Positions 1 to 11,229 of a stretch of DNA of 64,000 nucleotides are shown one piece after another (positions within the stretch are counted from its first letter, which is position 1; every line of letters begins with the position of its first letter). The notes beneath the pieces are model-generated. The model was not told the origin of the DNA and did no database searches. It saw only the letters and a program-made list of their open reading frames with translations. Where the stretch lies: assembly GCF_036588685.1 (NCBI RefSeq), contig NC_086378.1, positions 20,747,578-20,811,577 on the forward strand. The letters run 5' to 3'. The translations under genes and the position numbers were made by a program. Source of the DNA: Mytilus trossulus. Its lineage: Eukaryota; Mollusca; Bivalvia; Mytilida; Mytilidae.

Positions 1-227
1 CCTCTCCTTTTCAGAACCATAAAACACAGTAAATGTTCTTACACTTCTGTTTTTACTGTATACTTATGCATTATACGTTGCATGATTAATACACATGTGC
101 AAAAAATGCTTACAATATAAACATGCTGGAACACATGTAAATATCAAAGGCATAGTGATACAATTATCATTTTATTAATATAAATCAAATTTGACTGTCA
201 TAAAATTTCATAAAAATTATACATTAC

Positions 228-340
228 CAATTTGGATTTTTTCTTGGCATCCACTTGGATCAGAAACAAAGTCTCCATTTTGTTTCATTACTCCATATTG
301 ACAAAAAATCAGTAGGTCTTCTATCTGGCCAACAACTAAT
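228..340 (-). CDS. RING/TRAF-type zinc-finger protein, second coding exon
   Basis: This is a 113-nt internal exon, too short to stand out as an ORF. It has an acceptor (ACATTTTAG before base 340) and a donor (G|GTAATGT after base 228). Joined in phase 2 to the RING exon at 4574-4785, it continues the frame as RLVVGQIEDLLIFCQYGV, and after a short gap DPSGCQEKIQI. The pattern 'VVN-x-QI-x-L-x-I-x-C ... D-P-x-G-C' is what follows the RING in TRAF7-type E3 ligases, where it starts the TRAF-type zinc finger. The matching phase and the family-like continuation are good evidence that both exons belong to one gene. The remaining exons must lie left of the window. The TRAF7-like label is from memory of the family. 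Confidence 0.72.
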
Positions 341-552
341 CTAAAATGTGAAAACAGTTATTAACTTAACTTCCCTATCATAATCTTTTATCTAAAACAA
401 TAATCACAATATTTCAAAGCTGACTGTCTAATATACACAAGAACATAAATTTAAAAATCTTCACCCTAAAACTGGAATATAAGTAAAACAAGACTGGTGC
501 CACTAGCATGACTAGTGTAGCAGGAATTGTTTACGCTTTCATAGCACCTTAT

Positions 553-682
553 AAAAAAGATGTGATATGATTGCCAATGAGACAACTCTCCACAAGAGTC
601 CAAAATGACACAGAAATTAACAACTATAGGTCACTGTAAGGCCTTCAACAATGAGCACAGCCCATACCGCATATCAAGCTTA
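553..682 (+). repeat. Dispersed repeat family A copy
   Basis: It begins with an A-rich stretch and carries the core GCCAATGAGACAACTCTCC and 'GGCCTTCAACAATGAGCA'. The same unit recurs at 1396-1582 (reverse), 17765-17945, 18860-19030, 21809-22010 and 33076-33172 (reverse). SINE-like in size (about 130-200 bp); no RNA polymerase III boxes were identified. Confidence 0.8.
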
Positions 683-693
683 GTTCACTTTGT

Positions 694-974
694 TTAAGGT
701 GGTACCTAACACCTGAACTAAAATTAATTTGGCTCGTTTAATTTTCTTAAAATTTTGACAAAGTACTTACTTTGAACTTTTGACAAAAATATAAGAATTT
801 AAAAAAAATTGAACCAACCGTTTAATCAGAAAAATTACACTGGTTATATAGCAGTTTGACAAAAACTTATTTTGGTCATTGAGAAGCTTAATATTCCCCT
901 AACAACACGACGTCATTAAAACGTTCTGCTGATTTTACAGAGTTATCTCCCTGTAGTGTTAGGTACCACCTTAA
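694..974. mobile_element. 281-bp MITE with TTAA ends
   Basis: Perfect 19-bp terminal inverted repeats, TTAAGGTGGTACCTAACAC at 694-712 and its reverse complement at 956-974. Both ends carry TTAA, the target duplication of piggyBac- and Kolobok-type transposons. There is no coding capacity, so it is a non-autonomous copy. It lies in the intron of the RING gene. Confidence 0.8.
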
Positions 975-1068
975 TGTGGGTTTGGGTGTTGCACAATCTT
1001 TAATTTTCCCTGCAGCTTTTTCATGATTGTTGTTTGACTATTTGACTTTTTCTTAGTACCATGGTGCA

Positions 1069-1334
1069 GGGCCTAAATTAATATATTGTTTGTTTCCCCA
1101 ATCCCGACCCTGCCAAGCAAGGTGTGGGTAGGTACAGTAGGTAGGGAAATAATTTAATTTTTTCCAAAAAGCCTGAATAGTATCATAGTATTGGATGATG
1201 CTGCAAGCCTGAAAATCAGAAATGAATAAACAATTTTCGACTTAGTTTTGACAATAAAATTTTATGAGTATATGTAGCACTGTTTTTGCAGGGTCGGTCG
1301 GGATTAGGAACAAACAATATTTTATTTTAGGCCC
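1069..1334. mobile_element. 266-bp inverted-repeat element
   Basis: The ends GGGCCTAAA (1069) and TTTAGGCCC (1326-1334) start imperfect inverted repeats of about 45 bp that include ATATTGTTTGTT and AATCCCGACC. No ORF and no convincing target duplication. MITE-like; superfamily not assigned. Confidence 0.65.
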
Positions 1335-1395
1335 AGTCTGTCTTTCTTTAATAAGTTAGACTGATGGTATTTAATTGTCTTATCTTTATATAAAT

Positions 1396-1582
1396 AAGGG
1401 CGTTAGTTTTCTCGTTTGAATTGTTTTACATTGTCTTATTGGGGCCTTTTATAGCTGACTATGCGGAATGGGCTTTGCTCATGATTAAAGGCCATACCGT
1501 GACCTATAGTTGTTAATGTCTGTGTCATTTTGGTTTCTTGTAGACAGTTGTCTCATTGGCAATCATACCACATCTTCTATTT
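1396..1582 (-). repeat. Dispersed repeat family A copy (reverse)
   Basis: Reverse-complement copy of the family A unit, with GTCTCATTGGCAATCATACC and the distal part 'GTTAGTTTTCTCGTTTGAAT'. Longer at its distal end than the copy at 553-682. Confidence 0.8.
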
Positions 1583-2883
1583 TATATTATCGATCTATCA
1601 ATATAAAAAAAGTTCAAAACTATTTCTCCTTATCCTTAAATGTTAGTGATTTGTTCTAAAATATGATTTTATCTACCAAAGATTACAAAAATAATAATTG
1701 ATGTTTTAAAATTTGATATAAAGCAGACTAACGATTTTTGAAAATTAACTCTTAGTCAACAATTTTCTAATTTATAAATGACATTAATAAAATACATATA
1801 TTTCATACTCAGATGTAACATAAAAACTATTAATGACAATAGCATAGAGAAGAATGACTACAGAATATTTCAATTTTGTGTCAATGATTTATTACAAAAA
1901 TAATCATATTAGTTCGCTGTCAAATTACCTGTCAAAACAACTTTTTTTATTTAATTGTGGCATGCAGTGTTGACTGTTGCAAAAATAATGTTACATGTAC
2001 ATGTACTTTAGATAGGTAAACCGGATAAACTTGTTTACATAAAATGTGTAATTTTTCAGGCCTGGAAATTACATTTTCAGTTTATGCATCATGTACTTTT
2101 TTTCCAGAAATAAGAAAGCTCTAACTATTTTCCCAAATATATTAATTTCATATGAAGGCTATTGCCAAATGATTAAATTATATTAGTTAAAAAAACACAA
2201 GGAACAATTCTTGCAATTGAGTAAATGAATACTTTTTTTTATTAATTTTGTGGATTTATTAATTTTCAAGGGTAACATAATTTTTTCTTTGATTGAGGAA
2301 GAATTTTATTTTCATTGAGATTTGGTTTAGTGAATTTCTATAAAAGCACCAAAATTACACACACCAAAATAAAACACATGCTTTTAGAGAGAAAAACGCC
2401 AAAATATCCTGACGCCAAAATTTTCTAATTTACGGTATATGTAAAGAATTATAAACCTTCTTGAATAAAAATCTGTTCATTACGGCATAACAGGGTGGAA
2501 TTTACCTTATCATCACATCTTTTAACATGTACATGTATGATGTCAGAAAAATAGATTGCATATTCAGTAAAAAGTGAGGGCAAGAAAATACGAATTAATT
2601 ACATGTCTCTAAATTTACTACTTATGAGGAATACAAGTAAAAGATTTTTGTTTTAGTTTATTAGTGTATTGATTTTTTGTCAATTACATTTTCTTCATGA
2701 AACAACATGTATGGCATGTATGGTAAATGTTGAAAATTGTGCTGTTGTATGAAAATTGCTTCATATGAACTGGCAAATGCCGACTGACTGTCTCTATTTG
2801 AAAGAATTAATGTTGAAAATCATGAATGACAAATCCAATAAACAGGTAACCTGTAACAACAGATTATGACACCTGTTGTAACT

Positions 2884-3203
2884 CAGGGTTCTCGCTAAGG
2901 ATTTTTGAAGGCAAGTCCAGGGACTCCTCATGTTTGGCCATCGTGAGTCCAACAGCAAGAATAAGATATTTTATTGCAATTTAATGTAAGTCTCCATGGC
3001 CTAACAGAGCAATGAAATGACATTACATTCAGATTACTTTTAACTTTTGCTATAAAATGAGGATATTTGTGTTTGACTGTGTTGAGTTTAAACAAAATAT
3101 TTCAATCTTAATACATATGTGGACTAACCAGTTCTGAAAATGGTGAGTCCAGACAGATTTTGATGAGTCCAGGACTCATGGACTTGCCTTAGTTAGAACC
3201 CTG
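2884..3203. mobile_element. 320-bp hAT-like MITE
   Basis: The ends are CAGGGTTCTCGCTAAGG (2884-2900) and the inverse of CAGGGTTCTAACTAAGG (ending 3203), followed inward by inverted CAAGTCCA and GGACTC motifs. CAGGG termini are typical of hAT elements. I could not find a clean 8-bp target duplication, so the superfamily is tentative. Confidence 0.6.
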
Positions 3204-3345
3204 TAATAATAAACTGTTAATTACCTAATTTTGGAAATAAACAAAGTCATAAACTTATTGACAGGTAAAATTGTGTACCTCTTTTAGTCTACTATTACCA
3301 ATTTTTATGAAGCAATATACATGTATACCGTACATGTATATAAAA

Positions 3346-3501
3346 TTGAGAATGGAAATCGGGAATGTGTCAAAGAGACAACAACCCGACCATAGAAAAA
3401 ACAACAGCAGAAGGTCACTAACAGGTCTTCAATGTAGCGAGAAATTCCCTCACCCGGGGGTGTCCTTCAGCTGGCCCCTAAACAAATATATACTAGTTCA
3501 G
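3346..3501 (+). repeat. Dispersed repeat family B copy
   Basis: Carries GGGAATGTGTCAAAGAGAC, 'TCTTCAATGTAGCGAGAAAT' and 'AAACAAATATATACTAGTTC'. Related copies: 8577-8840, 10697-10830, 45035-45300, and in reverse at 39290-39370, 46590-46690, 48690-48975 and 49490-49770. Confidence 0.8.
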
Positions 3502-4573
3502 ATACATGTACTACTGTTTTCGTCAAGAAATAAAAATTTTGGCCCTAGAAATATTGCCTGCAGCTGTAATTTTTTCGCCATAAGAAATTAGTAATCTTAA
3601 TTTGCGACTTTGGCCAAGCCCAGCACAATCCCTTATAAATTGGACCTCAAGTTTTCACTATCATAAGCTCTTCATTTACGTAAATTTAACCTACATGTAC
3701 ATCAAATGTACATGTACACTTTTTTCCCTCATATTTAAGAAGTTTAAACAGTGTTAAAAACTGTTTACACAGTGACCAAGGGAAACTTGGGTCCTGGGAC
3801 GTAAGAGTAATCTCCAACTGGGGTCAAGCAGCACAGATGTCCAAATAGCAATGAAGTGTATGAGTGAGATCAATAAGGTTGTCGAGAAGACCGCGGGACC
3901 AGCAACGTCTCGGAAGTAACATTGTATCCAAGTTTGACTTCACACTGCGTCACTTTATATTTTGTTAGTAACTAGTAAATGCCAAACTGCAAATCTGTTG
4001 TTTATTTTATCAGAGTTATGTGGGGACAAAGTCCCCAATTACGGTAGAAAAATCAATAAAAAAAAATATAATTAAACATGTTAAAAAAAAATCTGGGAAA
4101 ATTTTCCCGAAATTTTCATTCTACTAATGAACTCAAAATCATTAACTTTTTTACTCAGATCTACTTCCTGTTCCGGTCTTGTTGGCATGAGACTTTAAAT
4201 AAAATGTATATATTTATCAACATATCATCAAATACATGAAATATAGGAAGGAATTCAACACCCAATCATTTTAATAATTGTTTGAAATGAACAAAAAAAT
4301 GTTACCTGATAACAGCGTTTCTTTGTTTACATTGAATATGACGTCATAACTTAAATAACGTCACAACTAACTCCCTTACAACAGAACTGATATCAGAAAT
4401 GTTATGGTATTTACGTTTCTTTTATCAACATGTTTGAATAAAAAACAAATAATGCAGACTTCGTCCCCATTCGCAGGTAATGCCTGCCTCTATTATTATA
4501 AGATATCGTCCCCACAAAAGGGCAATTTCGAGGCATTTGGCCGTTGTCCCAACGCTGGAAAATATATACAAAC
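3502..4573. other. Distal intron sequence of the RING gene
   Basis: The remainder of the 4.2-kb intron between the two RING-gene exons (341-4573). AT-rich; I see no further exon, RNA gene or recognisable element here. The RING ORF runs on across the donor into 4411-4573, but that part is intronic read-through. Confidence 0.5.
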
Positions 4574-4785
4574 CTGTTTACTACAAGCTGTGTGGTGTCA
4601 CATTGGTTACCATCGACAGGGCAATTTGAAGCAGAGAAAGCGCATTTCTTACAAAACGTATGACCACATTTAATGCTTATTACAGGTTCTGAGTATAATC
4701 GCCCACAAATCGGACAGGTAAGATGACTTGAAAGTTTATCTGCTAACACGGTTGGAAGGTTTTTGGTTGGTTCTGAAATGTCCAT
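4574..4785 (-). CDS. RING-finger exon 1 of a TRAF7-like E3 ubiquitin ligase
   Basis: The first coding exon starts at the ATG at 4785 (MDISEPTKNL). Residues 24-54 form a RING/zinc-finger core: CPIC, then CGHTFCKKC, then NCPVDGNQCD, the usual Cys/His ligands of an E3 ligase that binds an E2 enzyme. The exon ends after LVVN at base 4574, where AACAG|GTTTGT is a good donor. An open frame runs on to 4411 but is intronic read-through. The next exon is at 228-340, in matching phase. The order 'EPVIS..CGHTFC..CA....CPVD....VVN' most resembles TRAF7 among families I know. Expected role: cytoplasmic ubiquitin ligase or signalling adaptor. The promoter and 5' UTR should lie just right of 4785. Confidence 0.75.
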
Positions 4786-7139
4786 GTTAGATTTTTATAA
4801 ATACATCCAATTAATCCCTTAAGATTTGATTGAAACAGCTTATTCTAGGAGGAAATCAACTTTTTGTTTTGATTAAAATTTCCTTCCGCATTACGTCGCT
4901 CTTTTTGTTGAAGGTAATTTTCTTGACAAATCCATCTTATAACCGAAAATAAATAAGAACGATATTTCACAGAAACGGCCATGTTAGAAGATGAAAGGTC
5001 ATGAAACGATCGATGTCAAATAAAATGTTTACACATATTTACAACTATACGTCATACAATTTTTTAATTTTTTTTAAATTTGCATTAAACCAATGGGTCG
5101 GATGTTGATTTTTAGTTTAAAACAATATTTCATACAAATGAATTGAACTAGATGTTGATTTTTGTCATATCTTCCTTCGGGAAAGAAATTCTAACGTTAC
5201 TGATGTCATCATAACCTATGGGTGATGAATTTAAAGCAGTTGCTATTTTGCCGACGGCAAAATAGCAAAATGGTTTCGCCGGCTCTGATTAAAACCGTGA
5301 GCTCAGTTCAAACCAGCAAAAGGGCAAAACTATTGTAAGATATACTGCTTCCTGCATACAGTTAAAAAACCAATCTGTTTACTCTTTTAGATATAATTTC
5401 ATTGCAACAAATGGATACTCAATATTTTTTTTCTGGGTATAAATTCTTAATAGCTATTTACACTTTGACTAATAAATGCTGTCAAACGATTGATAATAAT
5501 TATTGTATGTGCTTCAACTAGCTATTATTATTTATTGCATGCTGCATGCCTTGTTTTATTTGTTATTGCATATGTTTTTATATTCGATGAAAAGCTCATT
5601 AGAGCTTATGTTTGTATTGTTTGTCAATATGCCGAATCCAAATAAAGTTTTACTTACTTACTTTTTCTTATTTAACTACTGATATATCTTTAATTATTTG
5701 ATTCCGGATGTATATATTGACAGTGCAAATTTTCGTAGTGCTTTTCAAAAGTAAATATATCAAATTTCACTCTTTGCAAAGAAACGACAAAATAAATATT
5801 CAGTATATTGCTCAAGCTGTTCCGGCAAAATAGCCATTTCTACGTCCGGTTAAGAAACTAAATTATTTTCCGCCTGGTTACGAAATTAACTACAGTCGGT
5901 CTGATGTTTATTGAAATATGATAATCTTAAAGACTGCAGCCATTTCTTTGCATTTTTTATTTTAATACACACAAAGGTTGTCAGAGGGTTCTGTCTTATT
6001 TTAGCCTGACTGGTTTTTTTATAGAATGAAAAAACCCAAGGATTTGTATACTAACTATATAAATCCTCGAAAACACAACACGTTTTGTTTGTCACAATTT
6101 CTTTCAACTTAGTCATTAAAGGTACCAAAAAGAAAGGGAAGAAAAATCCAATTATCCAAATTATAAAGGAATGCGGGTAATATTAAAATTATCCTCTTTA
6201 ATTATGTAACCCCCGTTGAAATTTCCTTAGTTTATTTTGGAAAGCTCACTCCTTTTTAAACAACATTATAAGCTCACTCTTAAGATCTACAGTGTCTTAT
6301 TTTTTTTTAACTTGTTGAATGAATATAACTATTGGTTTCCTTTCTTTTCACACAAAATCGGATTTACCAGGTACATGTATATAATTTATACAAATTCAAA
6401 CAAGTTTGCACAACCTGTACCTTGCAAAAAGATCCGTGTGTGGCTAATACTTTTTACCGGTGTGTTTTCCCACAGTTAATCATTCCTACAATTTCGATTT
6501 CTATGAAGTTCAACGTAATCAATGTATAAATAATCAATTATTTCAATGGATTTCATTATGTATGACGGATGAAATTATTTTGAAAGGCACATCCTTTGTT
6601 TTTCTATTACAGACATAACGTTGTTTATAACATTTCCTTGTTACGAACGTTATAAACATCAATTTTATGATATATGTAGTGATCGAATGTGTCGTCGTAA
6701 TTAGCATGATGGTGTCATATATTTTTCAATATTGCATTTTAAGATAGATATGCAATATTGGTTATTTACCCTGAATGTATCCTTCATTTATATATCAGCA
6801 TCGGCATTTCGAATCTTCGTCTTTGGATTTCTCTCATGTGTTTTCTTTACTTTATTTAGCACAAATTACACCCATAAGAGGGCCAAAGGCATGACAATGA
6901 CATGTGATAACAACAATATAATGACGACATTTACATTTACATAAACATAAAAAATAAAATAAAACAAAACAACACAACAAATGACCTCAAATACCCCCTG
7001 TCCTCAGTTCCATATACCGTTTGATAAGGATCCTAAATATTTCACTTGCTCACTAGTGGTTGGATTTGGTATATATTTCATTTTATTATATATAAAAAAA
7101 AAATGTATTGAGTTTTTAAATCATTAAAAAAGACATACC
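4786..7139. other. Intergenic DNA, no gene seen
   Basis: AT-rich sequence upstream of the RING gene. The only distinct structure is a near-perfect 25-nt palindrome at 5242-5266 (GCTATTTTGCCG arms, 1-nt loop), with a partial echo (GGCAAAATAGCC) near 5824. Short ORFs at 6237-6944 look like random open frames. Confidence 0.5.
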
Positions 7140-7650
7140 TTGACCTATAAAGGTTTACTTTTTCAAATTGTGTCTTGGATGGAGAATTGTACGTCTCATT
7201 GGCACTCAAACCACATCTTCCTATATCTATGTTTTAAATCATCATTTATTTTACATATCAACAAGAAATGGGATTCATCATCGAGAACTTTGCAGTTACT
7301 ACAAAGTCTTTGAGGACATGGACTATTTCTATATCTATTTATTGACTGTATACAGATATAGGAAGATATGGTGTGAGTGCCAATGAGACAACTCTCCATA
7401 CAAATAACAATTTATAAAAGTAAACCATTATATAGGTCAATGTACGGCCTTCAACACGGAGCCTTTGCTCACACCGAACAAAAAGCTATAAAGGGCCCCA
7501 AAATTACTACATGTAAACCGGGAAAACCAACGGTCTAATCTATATGAAAATAAGAAGTGAGAAACACGTATAAATAACATAAACAAACGACAACTACTGT
7601 ACATCAGATTCCTGACTTAGGACAGATGCAAACATTTGCACTTATGTCTT
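7140..7650 (+). repeat. Family C repeat, with inverted partial copy in front
   Basis: A forward unit from about 7350 to 7650 (GAAGATATGGTGTGAGTGCC; 'ACGGCCTTCAACACGGAGCC') is preceded at 7140-7225 by a reverse copy of its first 85 bp. About 125 bp separate the two, giving a large potential hairpin. Other copies: 43378-43510, 46078-46370, and a short reverse fragment at about 41385-41445. The small ORFs here are repeat shadows on both strands. Confidence 0.75.
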
Positions 7651-7890
7651 TTTTCGTTTTATTTTTGCAATAATATTATCCATATCTTCGACTGGTTTTG
7701 TATTGCCCCTTAGCTTTCTTATTTTCATTTTCATTTTCTTTAAAATTGACGCATCCACTTAAAAATGTCAGTATGTTTTTAAAAATATAAACCCTAACAA
7801 GAACACAGGATATATATAAAAAAAATTACGCAAACACATCTATGTCCTGCAATTGTAAACATGTTCTTAAGAACTTCTGACTTTCTATGT

Positions 7891-8486
7891 AGAGTGGGAG
7901 GCCCATATTCTCCGGGGACACACTTTCGCCGTTTTATGATTTTGAGGTAAAAACACTTCAAAGGATGGCTGAAATGGAAGAAATTATAATTTTATAACAA
8001 ATATGGTTATTTTTTAAACGTTAACAAAATTATAGCACTAACTGCAAAAGTGCGAAAATCGGACACCAATTTTCTGTCAATTTTCTGAATGTAAAGCAGG
8101 ATTTTCAAAGATTTTTTTCTTAGTAATTTTTTGACTGATTGGCCTATATTTCTGTTTTTTTTTACACCTTTGAAATGTCTGCTGTTCATCTTTAATGAAA
8201 TTTATTTGATAAATATTATAAAAAGCTGCATTTATTTGGTTTTAAATAGATGTGTAAAAACGGCGAATATGTGCCACCCATTGACAAAACTTCAGGAAAT
8301 TTCAAGCACCCTTTAATCTAATTTTACAGATGATTATTTTCAAACAAACATGTTTTCAAGCTTATGAATGTTTTGCATTTGAAGTTATCTTTATATAGAA
8401 ATATCAGTATACTTCAAAAACATATAGACCTGAACATATATATAGAAAACATGGAAAGATATGGCGAAAATGAGCACCCCACTCTA
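7891..8486. mobile_element. About 600-bp MITE-like inverted-repeat element
   Basis: It starts TAGAGTGGGAGGCCCAT and ends with the inverse of TAGAGTGGGGTGCTCAT. Inner blocks (CGCCGTTTT and AAAACGGCG) are also inverted. TA at both ends would fit a Tc1/mariner-type target duplication. No coding capacity. Tentative because the terminal repeats are imperfect. Confidence 0.5.
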
Positions 8487-8576
8487 TATCAAATGTGTAA
8501 ATGATTATGTTTGTCCTCCTGACTAAGCTTCGTAATATCTGATGTTATTATTTTGTTCCAATGTGTCTATCGCAAA

Positions 8577-8840
8577 GAATTGAGAATGGAAACGGGGAAT
8601 GTACCAAAGAGACAATGACCCGAACAAAGGACAGAAAAGGAGTACATTGCCACCAATGGTACATCAGCTTTAGCTTGCCACTGAAAAATTATGTGTTCTA
8701 AGTCAGCAAAAAGGAAGCCACTCTACACTCCGAAACATATCAATGAACTAAACATGAAAATAAAGACATACAAGACTATCAAAGGTTATATAGAGGTTTC
8801 TGACTTAAGATGGACGCATACATGCTGCGGGGTTTAACAT
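8577..8840 (+). repeat. Family B-related repeat
   Basis: Starts like the family B repeat (TTGAGAATGGAAACGGGGAA, 'CAAAGAGACAATGACCCGAA') but diverges after about 60 bp into a different body, so it is a subfamily or a composite. Confidence 0.65.
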
Positions 8841-9004
8841 GTTTTGTGAGATATCAATCCACTTCCTATACCTCGTGCTAATATGGAATATACAAGCACA
8901 CAGTGATACGCACCTTAAAACTCAATTTAAAAGAAGTCCAAGTTCGATATTAGAATAGGTCGCAACTATATTTATATCATATTTTTGAGCAAAGGAAATG
9001 TATT

Positions 9005-10697
9005 ACTATATTAAGAATATCTGCTCACAAATTGCAAATTGAATCTGGTAGATACCAGGGTACTCTTCTACAAAACCGAATTTGTTTCAGGTGCACCTCA
9101 GGTGAGGTTGAGGATGAAGTTCATTTTTTATTTAAATGTTACACTCATTTATTGTCGAGCCTTCGACTTAAGTCGAAAAAGCGAGACTAAGCGATCATAC
9201 TTTCCGTCGTCGTCGGTGTCGTCGTCGTCGGCGGCGTCCACAAATATTCACTCTGTGGTAAAAGTTTTTGAAATTTTAATAGCTTTCTTAAACTATACTG
9301 GATTTCTACCAAACTTGGACAGAAGCTTGTTTATAATCATAAGATAGTATCCAGAAGTAAATTTTGTAAAAATAAAATTCCATTTTTCCGTATTTTACTT
9401 ATAAATGGACTTAGTTTTTTTCTGCGGGGAAACATTACATTCACTCTGTGGTTAAAGTTTTTAAAATTTTAATAACTTTCTTAAACTATCCTTGGTTTGT
9501 ACCAAACTTGGACAGAAGCTTGTTTATGATCATAAGATATTATCCAGAAGTAAATTTTGTAAAAAAATAAATCCATTTTTTTCGTATTTTACTTTTAAAT
9601 GGACTTAGATTTTCTTCCAGTTAACATTACATACAGTCTGCAATTAAAGTTTTCAAAACATTTATTACATTCATTAACTATCCTAGATTTTTAACAAACT
9701 TGGACAGAAGCTTCTTACAATCATAAGATAGTATCAAGAGGATAATTTTATTGATTTTTTTCCTCATTTTTGTTGAGTCTGTGATTTACAGCAAAAGTAG
9801 GCGAGACACTGGGTTCCGCGGAACCCTTACAAATTTTTTAAAAAGAGAGGAATTGATGCAAAATATATATTAAAATCATGTCCAAAGTTTCAAAATTTAA
9901 ATATTGATAACAAATTAATTTGGATAATGAATAATGAGGATCCCAATGTACTATTTGCATTTTACAAATATATAGAAGATACTAAGAATTAAAGTAAAAC
10001 TTAATCTGCAATAACTAATTCATTATAACTCTTTAATATGAATTTGGATACCCTGTTAAGCCTGCACAGATCATAAGAAGAATTTCAAATTCTTTGGCAC
10101 CGTCCCTTGATGATCTTTGCTGGCTGGACACAGAATCTATAATCTTAGAAATATGTTTTTAAAATATATTTTCAATAATTAAGGAGCTTGACTCATCTGC
10201 ATAAAGTACAAGTAGGGACTCCCCTTTAAGCACCGACTCTTGGTGCTTTCTGCAGATAAGTCATATTAAATATCCTTTATTAAATATACTTTGTTATTTG
10301 CAGTATACCTCATAGTCAAATGTGGGAATGCTTAATTGCTTTGTTTTTTATTGGGTTCTTTTTGTATTGTATTTTTTTATATTGACATTTCTCCGCACAA
10401 ACTACTAATGCCTCATGTTTGTCTTTTTAAAGTGAAGATAGTGACCATTACACTTACCGGGTGCACTTGAGTCAATTTCAACATAGAATTCATTGAATAA
10501 TAATACATTGCTACTATTTTGTTGAGTGTATTTTCTGTGGTATATTATTTTATTTTATTATTTTCATAACACTTGTTATATATCTTTTACTGTGTGTGTA
10601 TTGCATATGTTATTGTTTATAATAATATTGTCTGTATCATATGCCCTCCTGGGGCCCTAATTTGGTAATAAAAATATTCTATTCTATTCTATTCTAT
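9005..10697 (+). mobile_element. 5'-truncated LINE tail, split by a later insertion
   Basis: At 9023-9153 one frame reads AHKLQIESGRYQGTLLQNRI, then a C-x2-C ... EDEVHFLFKC pattern, the C-terminal zinc-knuckle-like end of LINE ORF2 proteins. The frame resumes at about 9833 (FFKKRGIDAKYIL ... IWIMNNEDPNVLFAFYKYI) after an unrelated repeat block at 9154-9832. The long 3' untranslated part ends in TGCCCTCCTGGGGCCCTAAT and an ATTCT microsatellite at about 10675-10697, a LINE-style 3' terminus. There are no RT or endonuclease domains: a dead 3' fragment. Confidence 0.75.
9154..9832 (+). repeat. Internally tandem repeat element inserted in the LINE
   Basis: It opens with TCGAGCCTTCGACTTAAGTC and a GTCGTCGTC-rich stretch, contains three imperfect units of about 185 bp (each with ATTCACTCTGTGGT or variant and ACTTGGACAGAAGCTT), and closes with GAGACACTGGGTTCCGCGGA. 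It interrupts the LINE reading frame, so it arrived later. Confidence 0.75.
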
Positions 10698-10830
10698 CAA
10701 TGTAGCGAGAAATTCCCGCACCCAGAGGCGTCCTTCAGCTGGCCCCTAAACAAATATATACTAGTTCAGTGATAATGAACGCCATACTAATTTCCAAATT
10801 GTACACAAGAAACTAAAATTAAAATACTAT
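10697..10830 (+). repeat. Family B repeat, 3' part
   Basis: Begins inside the unit ('TCAATGTAGCGAGAAATTCC') directly after the LINE microsatellite tail and continues to CCAAATTGTACACAAGAAAC. Confidence 0.75.
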
Positions 10831-10984
10831 TTTGTGAGAGCTGATCATGCGGTCTCCTCTAAAAGCTCTTCAACTGTAGGATGGCGCAAGTCGTGTGGTA
10901 TCAATGTATATATATATACATAGTTTATTTAGCAATTGTCAATGCTTGTCAGTTGGGTTTATGAACACCAGTTATTCGACCTGC

Positions 10985-11170
10985 TTGTCAATATTGATGC
11001 GTTTTGTTACAATATACTATTTCACTTTTTTTGTCATTTGAAAAATGTTGTTTGTGCTGTATTTAAACCCCTCTACCAAGAAATTTGTTTTGCATGCACA
11101 CATAATAAAATTGTTGTTTTTATCCAAAGCAATCCTAGGTTTGAACGTTGTTTTCAATTTAGACCTTGTA
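10985..11170 (-). repeat. Family D repeat copy (reverse)
   Basis: Reverse complement of the 172-bp unit found forward at 30597-30770 and 31143-31318 (shared TTGAAAACTACGTTCAAACC and GCATGTCAAACAAATTTC with changes). More diverged than the other two, so older. The ORF here is an artefact of the repeat. Confidence 0.7.
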
Positions 11171-11229
11171 AACATACATGACATATATAAATATATAGTT
11201 TAAGTACTATTCTAAGTAAAAGTATTTTA

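Noticed and set aside
4404-4673. Plus-strand ORF of 89 codons
   Set aside because: Antisense shadow of the RING exon and adjoining intron.
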